Source: an uncultured Faecalibacterium sp.
Lineage (GTDB): Bacteria; Bacillota; Clostridia; Oscillospirales; Ruminococcaceae
Assembly (NCBI GenBank): GCA_937880095.1
Contig: CALFLK010000007.1
Coordinates: 1-64,000 of the forward strand
Reading direction: 5' to 3'
Length of the DNA stretch: 64,000 bases
Shown: positions 26,364 through 35,061 of the stretch, one piece after another
Layout of the letters: the number at the start of each line of letters is the position of its first letter
How positions within the stretch are numbered: position 1 is the first letter of the stretch
Notes under the pieces: model-generated
What the model was told of the DNA's origin: nothing
The model's input: the letters and a program-made list of their open reading frames with translations, nothing else
Databases searched by the model: none
Translations under genes and position numbers: made by a program

Positions 26364-26563
26364 GCAGTACCCTCCCGATCTTTCAGCGCAATCGTACCCG
26401 CCGGGCATTCTTTTTCGCATTTACCGCAGCCTACGCAGATACTTGCATCCACCTGTGCCACTACGCCTTTCCAAATAGAAATTGCCGCCATAGGGCAAAC
26501 CTTCACACAACTGCCGCAGGCGACACAATATTCGCCTACTTGAGCATATCGTTTCGATGCCAT
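26360..26563 (-). CDS. 2x[4Fe-4S] ferredoxin (67 aa)
   Basis: Two complete CxxCxxCxxxCP motifs: CVACGSCVKVCP and CVGCGKCEKECP. Total size is typical of a bacterial ferredoxin. The start is ambiguous: ATG 26563 or TTG 26569; AAAGG is better spaced to the TTG. First gene of the five-gene leftward operon behind a good promoter. It is the electron carrier for the NapH-like protein that overlaps it. Confidence 0.93.
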   Translation of the reverse strand: MASKRYAQVGEYCVACGSCVKVCPMAAISIWKGVVAQVDASICVGCGKCEKECPAGTIALKDREGTA

Positions 26564-26601
26564 AGTCAATTATTAACCTTTCCCTTATTTAAGATTTTAC
26601 T

Positions 26602-26630
26602 AAAATACCAGAAAGCACTCTGCTTGTCAA
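26602..26630 (-). promoter_or_regulatory. Promoter of the ferredoxin-ArsR operon
   Basis: Minus strand: perfect -35 TTGACA (26625-26630), 17-base spacer, -10 TATTTT (26602-26607). AT-rich repeated TTTA/TAAA segments just downstream could bind the ArsR protein. Confidence 0.65.
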
Positions 26631-26660
26631 TCTCGAAATACATTTCACATTGGAATTTAT

Positions 26661-26720
26661 AAAAACAAATCCCGATTCAGTGAGTCAGCAGCAACGCTGT
26701 ATCCTCACCAAATCGGAATT
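26661..26720 (-). terminator. Terminator of the polymerase-yolD operon
   Basis: 17-bp stem with a few G-T pairs (26668-26684 with 26704-26720), followed on the minus strand by a T-rich tract. Confidence 0.75.
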
Positions 26721-26776
26721 CTCCTGTATTTTCGTATTTACTTCTATCGCACATTTTTGGGAAAATGCGTTCTTCC

Positions 26777-27244
26777 TCAAAACAGGATATTTCCATTTTC
26801 GATGCTGTCCGATACCGTATTGAACCAATCACTTTCAATTTGTACAACCGCATCCAGCGCAATTTTTGTGCCGTCATAGAAAATGATTTGCCGTTCGTAA
26901 GAATCCAGTCTCCTCACAACACCATTTACCGTGTGGTATGCGCCGCCTTCTTTATACAAATCGGGAACAAAATAAGTAATCGAAGCCTGCAGCGCTGCTG
27001 TGCGATTCGCAATCAAAAGCTGAAGTCGATGATTCAAGCGCTCCTTTTCGGATGCATCCAATTCCACACGACGCTCTGTTACACGTGCGGTTTCTTTGGT
27101 TGCAGCATCATATCCAGTCAATGCTGCAAATGGTGAAAACTGTGCTGCGCGCTCGATTGCAGTCATACGCGGATGTTTGGGAGAGGTATGGTGCGGCAAA
27201 TTCAGAATGTCACCATACTTACGGATCGTTTCATCTTCCTGCAT
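26777..27244 (-). CDS. YolD-like protein (155 aa)
   Basis: YolD family: PRMTAIERAAQFSPFAALTG near the N-terminus, and a C-terminal small barrel VNGVVRRLDSYERQIIFYDG. YolD proteins are regularly linked to Y-family polymerases and are thought to act with them in translesion synthesis. Here the gene follows the polymerase by 12 bases, the reverse of the usual Bacillus order. AAAAGGAG precedes the ATG. Confidence 0.85.
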   Translation of the reverse strand: MQEDETIRKYGDILNLPHHTSPKHPRMTAIERAAQFSPFAALTGYDAATKETARVTERRVELDASEKERLNHRLQLLIANRTAALQASITYFVPDLYKEGGAYHTVNGVVRRLDSYERQIIFYDGTKIALDAVVQIESDWFNTVSDSIENGNILF

Positions 27245-27256
27245 ACTACGCTCCTT

Positions 27257-28780
27257 TTATGCCTTATGACCGCCAATCTGTTTATTGCGTTCTTGCGCTG
27301 TCGCGCCGTCCATCAGATTCATGCCTTTCAGGATTGCATTCTTGCCAAATTTCTTTTTAATATCCAAAACTGCCTGCTGCATCTTCTTTTCCCGTGCCAG
27401 TTCAGCTTCTTCGGCTTTTCGCTGTTCTTCCTGTGCGGCATAATCGGTAAACAAATCCATTTGCTCCACAGTTTGCTGCTGATGGATAGTTTCTTCCGCA
27501 ACCACATGATTTGCCACCAGATTGATGCGCCGCACCAGCAAATCCGGATTCACAATGCGATCAAACAGTTCCATCACGGCATTCGTAATTTGCTTGGTCG
27601 AAGAACTGGGATGGCTCAAATTTGCTGTTCCATGGGCGTGTTTGGGGATCTTGCGCCCATAGTGGTCTATGGTAACCGGTCCCTGATACTTTCCGCTGCG
27701 AGCTGGGTCAGTAAGATTGGCAATATCGTATCCGACCGTCAGCACCAGCTGATCGGTTACAAGACCCTTGCTCACCAAATCCAGCACCAGCATATCCACC
27801 ATTTCCCGGGTAATCAGCCGGGTTTGCGCTGCGGTCGTAGCGCAATGCAAAACCTGACCGGAGCCGATACTATTTGAGCTTGGTTTATATACCTTAATAT
27901 CCGCAATGGTACAAGGCTCCCAGCCCCAAGCATGGTCAATCAGTAATTCTGCATTCACACCAAACAGCCGATACAGCAGTTCTTCATTATGCGATTGGTT
28001 CGGCTTACCGACGGAACATCTTGCTACGTCCCCCATGGTAAACATCCCATGTTCCGCCAGTTTTTTGGCATAACCATGCCCTACACGCCAGAAATCCGTA
28101 ATAGGCTGATGATTCCATAATTGCCGACGATACCCCATTTCGTCCAGTTCAGCAATACGCACACCATCTCGATCCGGTGGAATATGCTTTGCCACAATGT
28201 CCATAGCGATTTTGGCAAGGTACAAATTTGTACCGATACCGGCGGTTGCGGTGATTTTTGTTGTCCTGAGCACATCCTGAATCATCATCAGTACAAATGC
28301 GTGCGCTGTCATACCGGACGAGGACAAGTAATTGGTCAAATCAATAAAGACTTCGTCAATGGAATAAATGTGAATATCCATCGGCGCAACATACTTTAAG
28401 TACACCTGATAAACCCGTGTGCTGTATTCCATGTAATATGCCATGCGGGGTGGCGCTGTAATATACCCGATTTCCAAATCCGGTCGTTTTGCCAGCTCCG
28501 CTGCATCGTAAGAGCTACCTGTAAAGCGATGGTTTGGTGCCTTTCTGACACGTTCTGCATTGGCGCGGTGAACCTGCTGAACCACCTCAAAGAGTCGCGC
28601 TCTGCCGGGGATTCCGTGTGCTTTCAAAGAAGGAGAAACTGCCAGACAAATCGTTTTTTCTGTGCGAGATGCATCTGCCACTACCAGATTGGTTGTCAAC
28701 GGGTTCAAGCCACGGTCCACACACTCTACCGACGCATAGAAGGATTTCAGATCAATACACAAATAGGTACGATTTTTCAT
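27257..28780 (-). CDS. Y-family DNA polymerase, UmuC/YqjW-type (507 aa)
   Basis: Translesion polymerase. Motif I is CIDLKSFYASVECVDRG (residues 7-23) and motif III is IYSIDEVFIDLTNYLSS, giving the carboxylate triad. HhH region SKHIPPDRDGVRIAELDEMG follows. The C-terminal 100 residues are a little-finger domain plus a charged tail (QRKAEEAELAREKKMQ). ATG 28780 has AAGGAGAAG upstream. No clear LexA box is visible before it. It forms an operon with yolD. Confidence 0.93.
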   Translation of the reverse strand: MKNRTYLCIDLKSFYASVECVDRGLNPLTTNLVVADASRTEKTICLAVSPSLKAHGIPGRARLFEVVQQVHRANAERVRKAPNHRFTGSSYDAAELAKRPDLEIGYITAPPRMAYYMEYSTRVYQVYLKYVAPMDIHIYSIDEVFIDLTNYLSSSGMTAHAFVLMMIQDVLRTTKITATAGIGTNLYLAKIAMDIVAKHIPPDRDGVRIAELDEMGYRRQLWNHQPITDFWRVGHGYAKKLAEHGMFTMGDVARCSVGKPNQSHNEELLYRLFGVNAELLIDHAWGWEPCTIADIKVYKPSSNSIGSGQVLHCATTAAQTRLITREMVDMLVLDLVSKGLVTDQLVLTVGYDIANLTDPARSGKYQGPVTIDHYGRKIPKHAHGTANLSHPSSSTKQITNAVMELFDRIVNPDLLVRRINLVANHVVAEETIHQQQTVEQMDLFTDYAAQEEQRKAEEAELAREKKMQQAVLDIKKKFGKNAILKGMNLMDGATAQERNKQIGGHKA

Positions 28781-28983
28781 TCTGCTGCACTTCTCCTTCC
28801 CCGTCCATCGGTATTTCTTACAAACATATTTTATCTGCAAAACGCACGCTTAAAAGCGGATATTCTTTCCTGATTAAGGATACACGCCCCGCATCTTTTT
28901 GGCAAGACATAAAAATTTGTCACTAGGGAAAAGCACATCTTTTTTTCATACACGATACTGTCCAGCAATGCGAATAAAACAGA

Positions 28984-29017
28984 AAAAGCGACCGAAACTG
29001 CCGTTTCAATCGCTTTT
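28984..29017 (-). terminator. Terminator of the ECF operon
   Basis: 15-bp stem with two G-T pairs (28984-28998 with 29003-29017), followed on the minus strand by a T-run. Confidence 0.8.
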
Positions 29018-29042
29018 CCATAGATGAAATCATTCCGTCAAA

Positions 29043-31688
29043 TTACTCGACGAGTCCATATTTTACTTTGATCCGATCCAGCTTTTCCAGCATGGGTTCT
29101 GCTGCTACCTGCAAGAAAATAAAGGTTGCCAACGCATGAATCAAATCCATCGGCAGACCCGAAACATATTGCGCCAGAATCATATTCCAATTCAGACTGC
29201 CTGCACTATACTGAATCGCCGAAGCAGGATTCATAATACCGCCATAGATCACGATTGCAGCAATGGCACCAAAAACAGCCAGCGAGGTTGCATTTCGGCG
29301 CAGCAGCCCCTTTCGGAACAAAATACCCGCCAAAAAGCCGATAATACCCATACTGAACATTTGCCATGGTGTCCATGCACCATGCGAGAACAACACATTT
29401 GAGGCAAACATCGTCATGGCACCGACGAAAAATCCCGTTTCGCCGCCCAAGGCTACGCCTGCAATGATGGTCAAAGCCATAACCGGCTTAAACTGCGGCA
29501 GCATAAAGAACGTCGATCTGCCTGCAACACCGATGGCGCAAAGCACTGCAATCACAACCAATTCTCTGGGTTTGGGTTTTCGACCTTCAAACACCAGCAC
29601 AAAAGGCAGCATACACTCAAAAAGCACTGTAACCGCAATGATGTTATAGTGCGAAGCGCCTAAATAGGTCACGCCGCCAAAGATCGTAAGCGGAATAAAC
29701 AGCACAATCAAAATCGCAGCAATTATCGTTCGTTTACTCAGTTTTCGCTGCTGACGTGGTGTCTGCTGCATTGTCGGCGGTGCGGAGCGGCGACCGATTG
29801 CTGCAAGCAATCCAATCAAAGAAACAATCAGCACTGCATATAATTTCCACTGTTCTTTTCCCAGTGGGGTCAGGCCGTTTGCGTTAATCAGCTGGGTCAA
29901 ATCTGCAATGCTGGTTGCATAAACAAAAGTCCCTGCCGCAAGCAAGCCACAAACAAGCGCAACCGCTTTTCGCCAAAACGGAAGCGGTTTTGGCTGAAAT
30001 GCCACACTGTTTTCCGGCGGTGGCGGAATAATATCGGGTTCAATCTCTATTTCTGTTTCCTCCGGAACAATTCCGCCACAGCAGGCAATTACCTCCGAAA
30101 CGGTAACAGCTTCCGGTAAGAGATGCCGTGCCATACGGTTTGCCGGTGTTGTATAGAAATTGTTTCCAGAGAAGAACGCCCGTGGGCTGCCTTCGGTTAC
30201 GATATTACCGTCAAAGAATAGTCCGCAGCGGTGCGCATACTCGGCACAAAAGGCAACATCATGGCTGACCATCAGGATACCAATCCCCTTGCGAAGCAGT
30301 TTTTTCAATATGCCCGCAAAGGTGACCTTAAATTCTGCATCAAAGCCCTTGGTCGGTTCATCCAGCAGCAAAACATCCGGCTCGGTCAACAGCACTTTTG
30401 CCAGAGCGGTACGCTGCTGCTCGCCACCGGAAATATCATACGGATGCCGATCCAAAAACGGTTTCAGCTCACACAGCTCCACCACATAGGATACTTTTCG
30501 ATCCTGTTCTTCGCGGGAAAGATGCTTACTTCGGAAAATTTCATACAAATCTTCCCGCACGGTTCGTTTCACAAACAAGGTTTGCGGATTTTGCGGCAGA
30601 TGACCCAATTTACCCTGTATTTTTACTTTGCCGCGATACGGTACTTTTAGACCCGACAGCAGTTTGAGTGCCGTTGTTTTTCCGGTTCCGTTGCCGCCCA
30701 GCAGTGCATAGAACTCCCCTTTTTTCAAAGTAAGCTGCATTCCTTTGACAACATCCGGAGAATCCTTTTCATACCGAAACCAAAGATCCTCCGCCTGCAA
30801 CACCACTTCATCCGAATAAATGTGTTGTTTTTCTGCTTTCAGTGGCTGGAAAGCTCGCTTTTGTGCCAAAGCAGACAAAAACTCACTACCATCCCGCACC
30901 GTCATGGGGCAATCCAAGTCATTATCAATACCCGCCCAGATACGCATTGCTGTCGGCATTGCAAGAAACATTCCATGACCGCTGGATTTCAGCTGAATCC
31001 CTACCTGCTGCGGGGTACCACTGCAAACAAGATGACCTTGATCCAGCACAATCACCTGCGTAGCAAAGGGAAATGCTTCTTCCAGCCGGTGCTCGGTCAG
31101 AATAATCGTTGTGCCTAGTTCCCGATTGATTTTGCCCAAAACCGAAAGAAAATCGGATGCAGCAATCGGGTCCAACTGGGAGGTCGGCTCATCCAGCACC
31201 AAAACGCTGGGCTGCATCACCATAACAGATGCCAAACTCAACAGCTGTTTTTGTCCGCCGGATAGTTCATTCACGTTTTTATAGAACCAGTTTTCAATGC
31301 CAAAAAAAGATGCCATCTCCGCTACCTTGCGCCGGATGGACGGGGTATCATAGCCCAGACTTTCCAAGCCAAAAGACAGCTCATGCCACACTTTATCTGT
31401 GACAACCTGATTTTCGGGAGATTGCAGAACAAATCCAATTTCCTTTGCCTGCTCACGGTCACTTACTTTTGATAAAGGTGTCCCCTGAAACAGAATTTTA
31501 CCTGAAAACATACCATGCGGGGTCAGACAGGTTTTCAAGTGACGAAGCAGTGTAGATTTTCCGCATCCGGACGGACCGCAAAAAATGGTAAAGCTGCCTT
31601 TTGTAATAGAAAAGGAAAGATCATCCAACGCTTTCTGGTTTTGTTCCGGATAGGTATAGTTTACATGCTGGAATACAAAGCTTTCCAT
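29043..31688 (-). CDS. ECF transporter fusion: two ATPase domains plus S component (881 aa)
   Basis: Three proteins in one chain. ATPase 1 (about 1-240): GPSGCGKSTLLRHL, VNELSGGQKQLLSLA, VLVLDEPTSQLD. ATPase 2 (about 290-510): LLGGNGTGKTTALKLL, YDISGGEQQRTALAK, VLLLDEPTKGFD. A linker then leads to a 7-helix S-component-like region (about 575-881) with VLCAIGVAGRSTFFMLPQFK and GAWTPWQMFSMGIIGFLAG. The last motif resembles cobalamin-type S components in my recollection, but the neighbourhood is thiamine-related, so the substrate is open (YkoED-like HMP transport is the alternative). It overlaps the ecfT gene by 28 bases. Confidence 0.85.
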   Translation of the reverse strand: MESFVFQHVNYTYPEQNQKALDDLSFSITKGSFTIFCGPSGCGKSTLLRHLKTCLTPHGMFSGKILFQGTPLSKVSDREQAKEIGFVLQSPENQVVTDKVWHELSFGLESLGYDTPSIRRKVAEMASFFGIENWFYKNVNELSGGQKQLLSLASVMVMQPSVLVLDEPTSQLDPIAASDFLSVLGKINRELGTTIILTEHRLEEAFPFATQVIVLDQGHLVCSGTPQQVGIQLKSSGHGMFLAMPTAMRIWAGIDNDLDCPMTVRDGSEFLSALAQKRAFQPLKAEKQHIYSDEVVLQAEDLWFRYEKDSPDVVKGMQLTLKKGEFYALLGGNGTGKTTALKLLSGLKVPYRGKVKIQGKLGHLPQNPQTLFVKRTVREDLYEIFRSKHLSREEQDRKVSYVVELCELKPFLDRHPYDISGGEQQRTALAKVLLTEPDVLLLDEPTKGFDAEFKVTFAGILKKLLRKGIGILMVSHDVAFCAEYAHRCGLFFDGNIVTEGSPRAFFSGNNFYTTPANRMARHLLPEAVTVSEVIACCGGIVPEETEIEIEPDIIPPPPENSVAFQPKPLPFWRKAVALVCGLLAAGTFVYATSIADLTQLINANGLTPLGKEQWKLYAVLIVSLIGLLAAIGRRSAPPTMQQTPRQQRKLSKRTIIAAILIVLFIPLTIFGGVTYLGASHYNIIAVTVLFECMLPFVLVFEGRKPKPRELVVIAVLCAIGVAGRSTFFMLPQFKPVMALTIIAGVALGGETGFFVGAMTMFASNVLFSHGAWTPWQMFSMGIIGFLAGILFRKGLLRRNATSLAVFGAIAAIVIYGGIMNPASAIQYSAGSLNWNMILAQYVSGLPMDLIHALATFIFLQVAAEPMLEKLDRIKVKYGLVE

Positions 31689-32551
31689 TTTTTCTCCTCA
31701 ATCAAATTCATTACAATCGGGGTCAGGCACAATGCCAGATATACCAGATAAAAGCTGATGGTCAGCGGATTCAGTGGGGCATACCGGACAAGCGGAAAAT
31801 ACTGAAATGCAAACCCAGATGCCACACAGCCGGAAATCAGATACACCGCACAAAATCCAATCCATGTAAGGGTCAGTTTATCCCGCTCTTCGAAGTGATA
31901 AATCGAAAAGGAAGTGCGCCCTTTCAAGCCATATCCACGGCTTTTCATGCTGTCTGCTGTTTCGATTGCATTTTCCAAAGCCCACGTCACCATGATGGAA
32001 AGGATGGTAATAGCGGTTTTGGTTCTCTGCCAGATACTGCCCTCGGAAACATCCCGACCAATACTGCGCTGGGCTTCTGTTACGCAAGCCAGCTGCGATT
32101 GAAACTTCGGGATGAAACGCAATGTCATACTCAGAACCAACGACAATGCCGGTATGATACGACCAAACAGATAAATAAACTTATCCGATGTGATGACCCG
32201 GTTAAAATTGATAAACCAGACCAGAACCGTCACCAGCATCACACCCGCAGAAATGCCATACAAAATACTTTCCAACGTCAGCGGGTTTCCGGTGGGCAGA
32301 TAGGTCAGAATCGTCACACCTGCATGATTGAATGCCGGATTGATAAACGCCGTCATCAATAGTACCGGAAGGCAGAATTTCAGCGAGAACAAAACTGCCT
32401 TTTTCCCTTCTGTCTGCACCGCATACAGAATTGCACAGACGCAGGAAATCAGCTGTGCCACCGGATGGTGAAGCACCATAGAAAGCCCAATCACCAAGGC
32501 AAAAAAAGAAAAATTCACCAGTGGATGATATTTTTGAAATATATCGTACAT
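31661..32551 (-). CDS. ecfT: ECF transporter T component (296 aa)
   Basis: Membrane scaffold that couples the ATPases to S components. Five to six membrane helices with the coupling-helix signature ENAIETADSMKSRGYGLKGR (Ala-Arg-Gly-type motif). MTLRFIPKFQSQLACVTEAQ precedes it. It overlaps the ATPase-S fusion by 28 bases. As a T protein it could also serve the solitary S components ThiT and ThiW encoded upstream (inference). Confidence 0.9.
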   Translation of the reverse strand: MYDIFQKYHPLVNFSFFALVIGLSMVLHHPVAQLISCVCAILYAVQTEGKKAVLFSLKFCLPVLLMTAFINPAFNHAGVTILTYLPTGNPLTLESILYGISAGVMLVTVLVWFINFNRVITSDKFIYLFGRIIPALSLVLSMTLRFIPKFQSQLACVTEAQRSIGRDVSEGSIWQRTKTAITILSIMVTWALENAIETADSMKSRGYGLKGRTSFSIYHFEERDKLTLTWIGFCAVYLISGCVASGFAFQYFPLVRYAPLNPLTISFYLVYLALCLTPIVMNLIEEKKWKALYSSM

Positions 32552-32819
32552 CTTATTTTCTCATTTCCTCAAAGCCAGCATCTCTGTCTATCGGTAAACA
32601 AACAGACCGTTACTCGACTGCTTTACACCATGGCAGCGGACACCGAAACTATAGATTTTCCAATGCCGGCAATCCTATCGGATATTGTTTGGAGTGAACC
32701 CATACAAATTATAAATTTTCTCAGCATACACCTTATTATAAATCGGAGTCCGAGAAGATGCTATAGGAAATCTTTTTTCTTTATCATATCCAACACCGGT
32801 TTACTTTCATAAAATGCAG
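32552..32819 (-). promoter_or_regulatory. Long leader of ecfT with possible RNA structure
   Basis: Between the TenA terminator and ecfT there are about 270 bases with no gene. A TATGAT (-10-like) lies near 32786 and a TATAAT near 32738, but -35 elements are weak. The transcript could form small hairpins (for example ATCC-GATA-GGAT near 32676-32684 and GTCT/AGAC at about 32585-32606). It contains a CTGAGA box but not the rest of a TPP riboswitch. I cannot assign a class. Confidence 0.3.
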
Positions 32820-32845
32820 AAAAACCGCCTTTGAAGGCGGTTTTT
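32820..32845. terminator. Terminator of the thiamine salvage operon
   Basis: 10-bp stem AAAAACCGCC (32820-32829) with GGCGGTTTTT (32836-32845), usable on both strands; on the minus strand it follows tenA. Confidence 0.85.
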
Positions 32846-32919
32846 CTATTTCTATGTTGCGACTGTATTGTCCCTGCAAAGAGCGATTATTCTTTCCTTG
32901 CTGGACAAATAAGCTACTT

Positions 32920-33588
32920 TTAGAGCGAAGTATCCGTTCTGGGCTGTTCACTCATATGCCAAAAGCCCAGCTCTAAACGAGAACATTCCCGGAAAATCTC
33001 CATGCAGCGAGCCAAACGCTGGGGCGGTAAATCCTGACATACTTTATTGCCGAACTCCACCCAGCGTTTGCAGATTTCGTCATAGCCGTTCTCTGTATAG
33101 TCTTTTACCATAGGCCAGTAAATCGTATCTCGTACCGCCGGGGTTCGCTCCAGAATTTTGCTGAAAATCCAGCCATAGCTCAATGTACACGGCAGACTTG
33201 CCATCATACATTCTGCTACACCTTCCGAAGCTGCTGCAACCATGTAATCCGTATATGCTTTATTTTCTGGGCGTTGGGGCAGTTTTTTTACCACATCATC
33301 ACTGAGTCCGTAGTGGTGCAAATACTGGATGCGGGTACTGCCTTCGCCTTCGTTTACAAAAGAAAGGAAGGAATAAAAAGTCCGCAGTGCTTCCGGCTCC
33401 TGCGCATGAATAATACCCCAAGCAAAAACCTTTGCATACTGCCAGAGATACAGGCTGTCATCTACCATATAATCGCGAAAACAGTCTTCGGGCAGCGTTC
33501 CCTGTTCCAGCTGAACCAGAAACGGTGAAGCCAGACATTCTTCCCAGATGGGCAAGCTATCTTCGATACACTTTTCTACAAAATCCAT
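32920..33588 (-). CDS. tenA: TenA/thiaminase II family protein (222 aa)
   Basis: TenA-fold enzyme that hydrolyses amino-HMP (or thiamine) for HMP salvage. LPEDCFRDYMVDDSLYLWQY, YLHHYGLSDD and EGVAECMMASLPCTLSYGWI (catalytic Cys in LPC) are typical, as is ENGYDEICKRWVEFGNKVCQ. Last gene of the TPP-regulated operon, one base after thiT. In this context it probably recovers pyrimidine from degraded thiamine, feeding ThiD. Confidence 0.92.
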   Translation of the reverse strand: MDFVEKCIEDSLPIWEECLASPFLVQLEQGTLPEDCFRDYMVDDSLYLWQYAKVFAWGIIHAQEPEALRTFYSFLSFVNEGEGSTRIQYLHHYGLSDDVVKKLPQRPENKAYTDYMVAAASEGVAECMMASLPCTLSYGWIFSKILERTPAVRDTIYWPMVKDYTENGYDEICKRWVEFGNKVCQDLPPQRLARCMEIFRECSRLELGFWHMSEQPRTDTSL

Positions 33589-33589
33589 G

Positions 33590-34195
33590 TTATTTTCCCT
33601 TCTTCACGATTTTCGACAAATAACCGATGGGCAATGCCAGCAAAATCAGAATGGACAGAATGCCCTCCGGCACTTTTGCTGTCAAATGGAATGTCAGGCT
33701 GTATGCCCATGCACCCCAGCCCTCCCAAGCATACTGACCAAAGAAAATCACACCGCTCAGTACTTGCGCCACAATACGCAGCACAACTGCCAGCGTACCG
33801 CCCAGAACAATTTGGGACTTTTTCTCATGTCCAAATACACCTGCATAACCCATACAAGAGAAAATCGTCATGTATTCCAGAAAATACTGGGCCCAGTGAA
33901 CGATCGACCAACCCGGCAGCAAAAACGGCGCCAGCATACCGCAAATCAAACCGGACAGCATGGAAAGCCGATAATCGTAAATCAGAGCCAGAATCATCAG
34001 CGGCAACCAGGAACCCATTGTGATGGAGGCACCTGTGGGCAATGGAATATAGACACAGGAAAGTACCAGCGTCATAGCGATGACGATTGCACCATAGCAC
34101 AAGGATTTTGTGGTAAATCGAAATCCACGGCACAGCCAAGCAGTAACGCCCAGATAACCAACTGTAAAAGCGACTGCAAGAAAATTCGTCATCAT
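33590..34195 (-). CDS. thiT: Energy-coupled thiamine transporter S component, ThiT-like (201 aa)
   Basis: Six-helix S component: CVYIPLPTGASITMGSWLPL, then LIYDYRLSMLSGLICGML and WAQYFLEYMTIFSCMGYAGV, closely following the ThiT pattern (GA-T-GSW-PL; Q-LLEY-). It needs an ECF A/T module; the nearest is encoded by ecfT and the ATPase fusion just downstream. The start overlaps thiD by 4 bases (ATGA). It is a member of the TPP-riboswitch operon, which supports thiamine as substrate. Confidence 0.82.
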   Translation of the reverse strand: MMTNFLAVAFTVGYLGVTAWLCRGFRFTTKSLCYGAIVIAMTLVLSCVYIPLPTGASITMGSWLPLMILALIYDYRLSMLSGLICGMLAPFLLPGWSIVHWAQYFLEYMTIFSCMGYAGVFGHEKKSQIVLGGTLAVVLRIVAQVLSGVIFFGQYAWEGWGAWAYSLTFHLTAKVPEGILSILILLALPIGYLSKIVKKGK

Positions 34196-34989
34196 CGGCT
34201 GAATTCTCCTGTCAGGTCAAAGGCATGATTCATCGGACCACTTCCCTTGCCCAAATCCAGCATTGCTGCCAAAGCACCGGAAATATAATCCTTGGCTTTA
34301 CCTACTGCAGCAGTAAGGTTATAGCCCTTGGCAAGGTTTGCTGCGATTGCGCTGGACAGCGTACAGCCCGTACCGTGGGTATTGGGATTCTGGATTCGTT
34401 TGCCATAGAACCACTGTGCTTTTCCATCCGCATACAGCAGGTCGTTTGCATCATTGATATTATGACCGCCCTTGCACAGAACAGCGCAATGATAGTTTTC
34501 GCTGATGATTTTAGCAGCCTGCACCATATTTTCTTCGTTCTGAATGGTACAGCCGGACAAAATTTCTGCTTCCGGAATATTGGGCGTCACCACCGCAGCC
34601 AAAGGCAGAAGCTCGCGTTTCAGGGTTTCTACTGCTTCGGAAGCAATCAGGCGGGAACCGCTGGTTGCCACCATGACCGGGTCTACCACGATATTTTCTG
34701 CCTCATAAAAGCGCAGACGCTGTGCAATGGATTGAATCAGATCCGTTGAGGAAACCATACCGATTTTGACCGCATCCGGGCGAATATCCTGGAATACTGC
34801 ATCAATCTGCTGTTCCAAAAACTCCGGAGTGACCTCAAAAATACCTGTTACACCGGTCGTGTTTTGTGCGGTCAGCGCTGTGATGGCGCTCATTGCAAAA
34901 ACACCATTCATGGTCATGGTTTTCAAATCGGCCTGAATGCCGGCGCCTCCGCTGCAATCACTGCCAGCGATTGATAATGCTGTTTTCAT
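34192..34989 (-). CDS. thiD: Hydroxymethylpyrimidine/phosphomethylpyrimidine kinase
   Basis: Phosphorylates HMP to HMP-P and HMP-PP. IAGSDCSGGAGIQADLKTM opens the ribokinase-like fold; KGGHNINDANDLLY and NTHGTGCTLSSAIAANLA carry the anion hole and catalytic Asp region. ATG 34989 has AAAAAGGAG upstream; the longer frame from 35010 begins within that site. 265 residues is a normal length. It supplies HMP-PP for ThiE. Confidence 0.95.
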   Translation of the reverse strand: MKTALSIAGSDCSGGAGIQADLKTMTMNGVFAMSAITALTAQNTTGVTGIFEVTPEFLEQQIDAVFQDIRPDAVKIGMVSSTDLIQSIAQRLRFYEAENIVVDPVMVATSGSRLIASEAVETLKRELLPLAAVVTPNIPEAEILSGCTIQNEENMVQAAKIISENYHCAVLCKGGHNINDANDLLYADGKAQWFYGKRIQNPNTHGTGCTLSSAIAANLAKGYNLTAAVGKAKDYISGALAAMLDLGKGSGPMNHAFDLTGEFSR

Positions 34990-35061
34990 ATTGTTTCTCC
35001 TTTTTCGCATTATTTTTATAGAGCGGCAGAAAGTGGTGCCCCCGATCCACCGCTGAACAAC

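Noticed and set aside
28781..28920. LexA box before the Y-family polymerase
   Set aside because: I looked for CGAAC-N4-GTTCG-like palindromes and saw none with acceptable match.
32701..32740. CTGAGA box in the ecfT leader as a TPP riboswitch
   Set aside because: Only this one box is present; the downstream CCTGAT-TGGATAAT and AAGGGA blocks of the TPP aptamer are missing. It also lacks the cobalamin core (CCCGC-ACTG).
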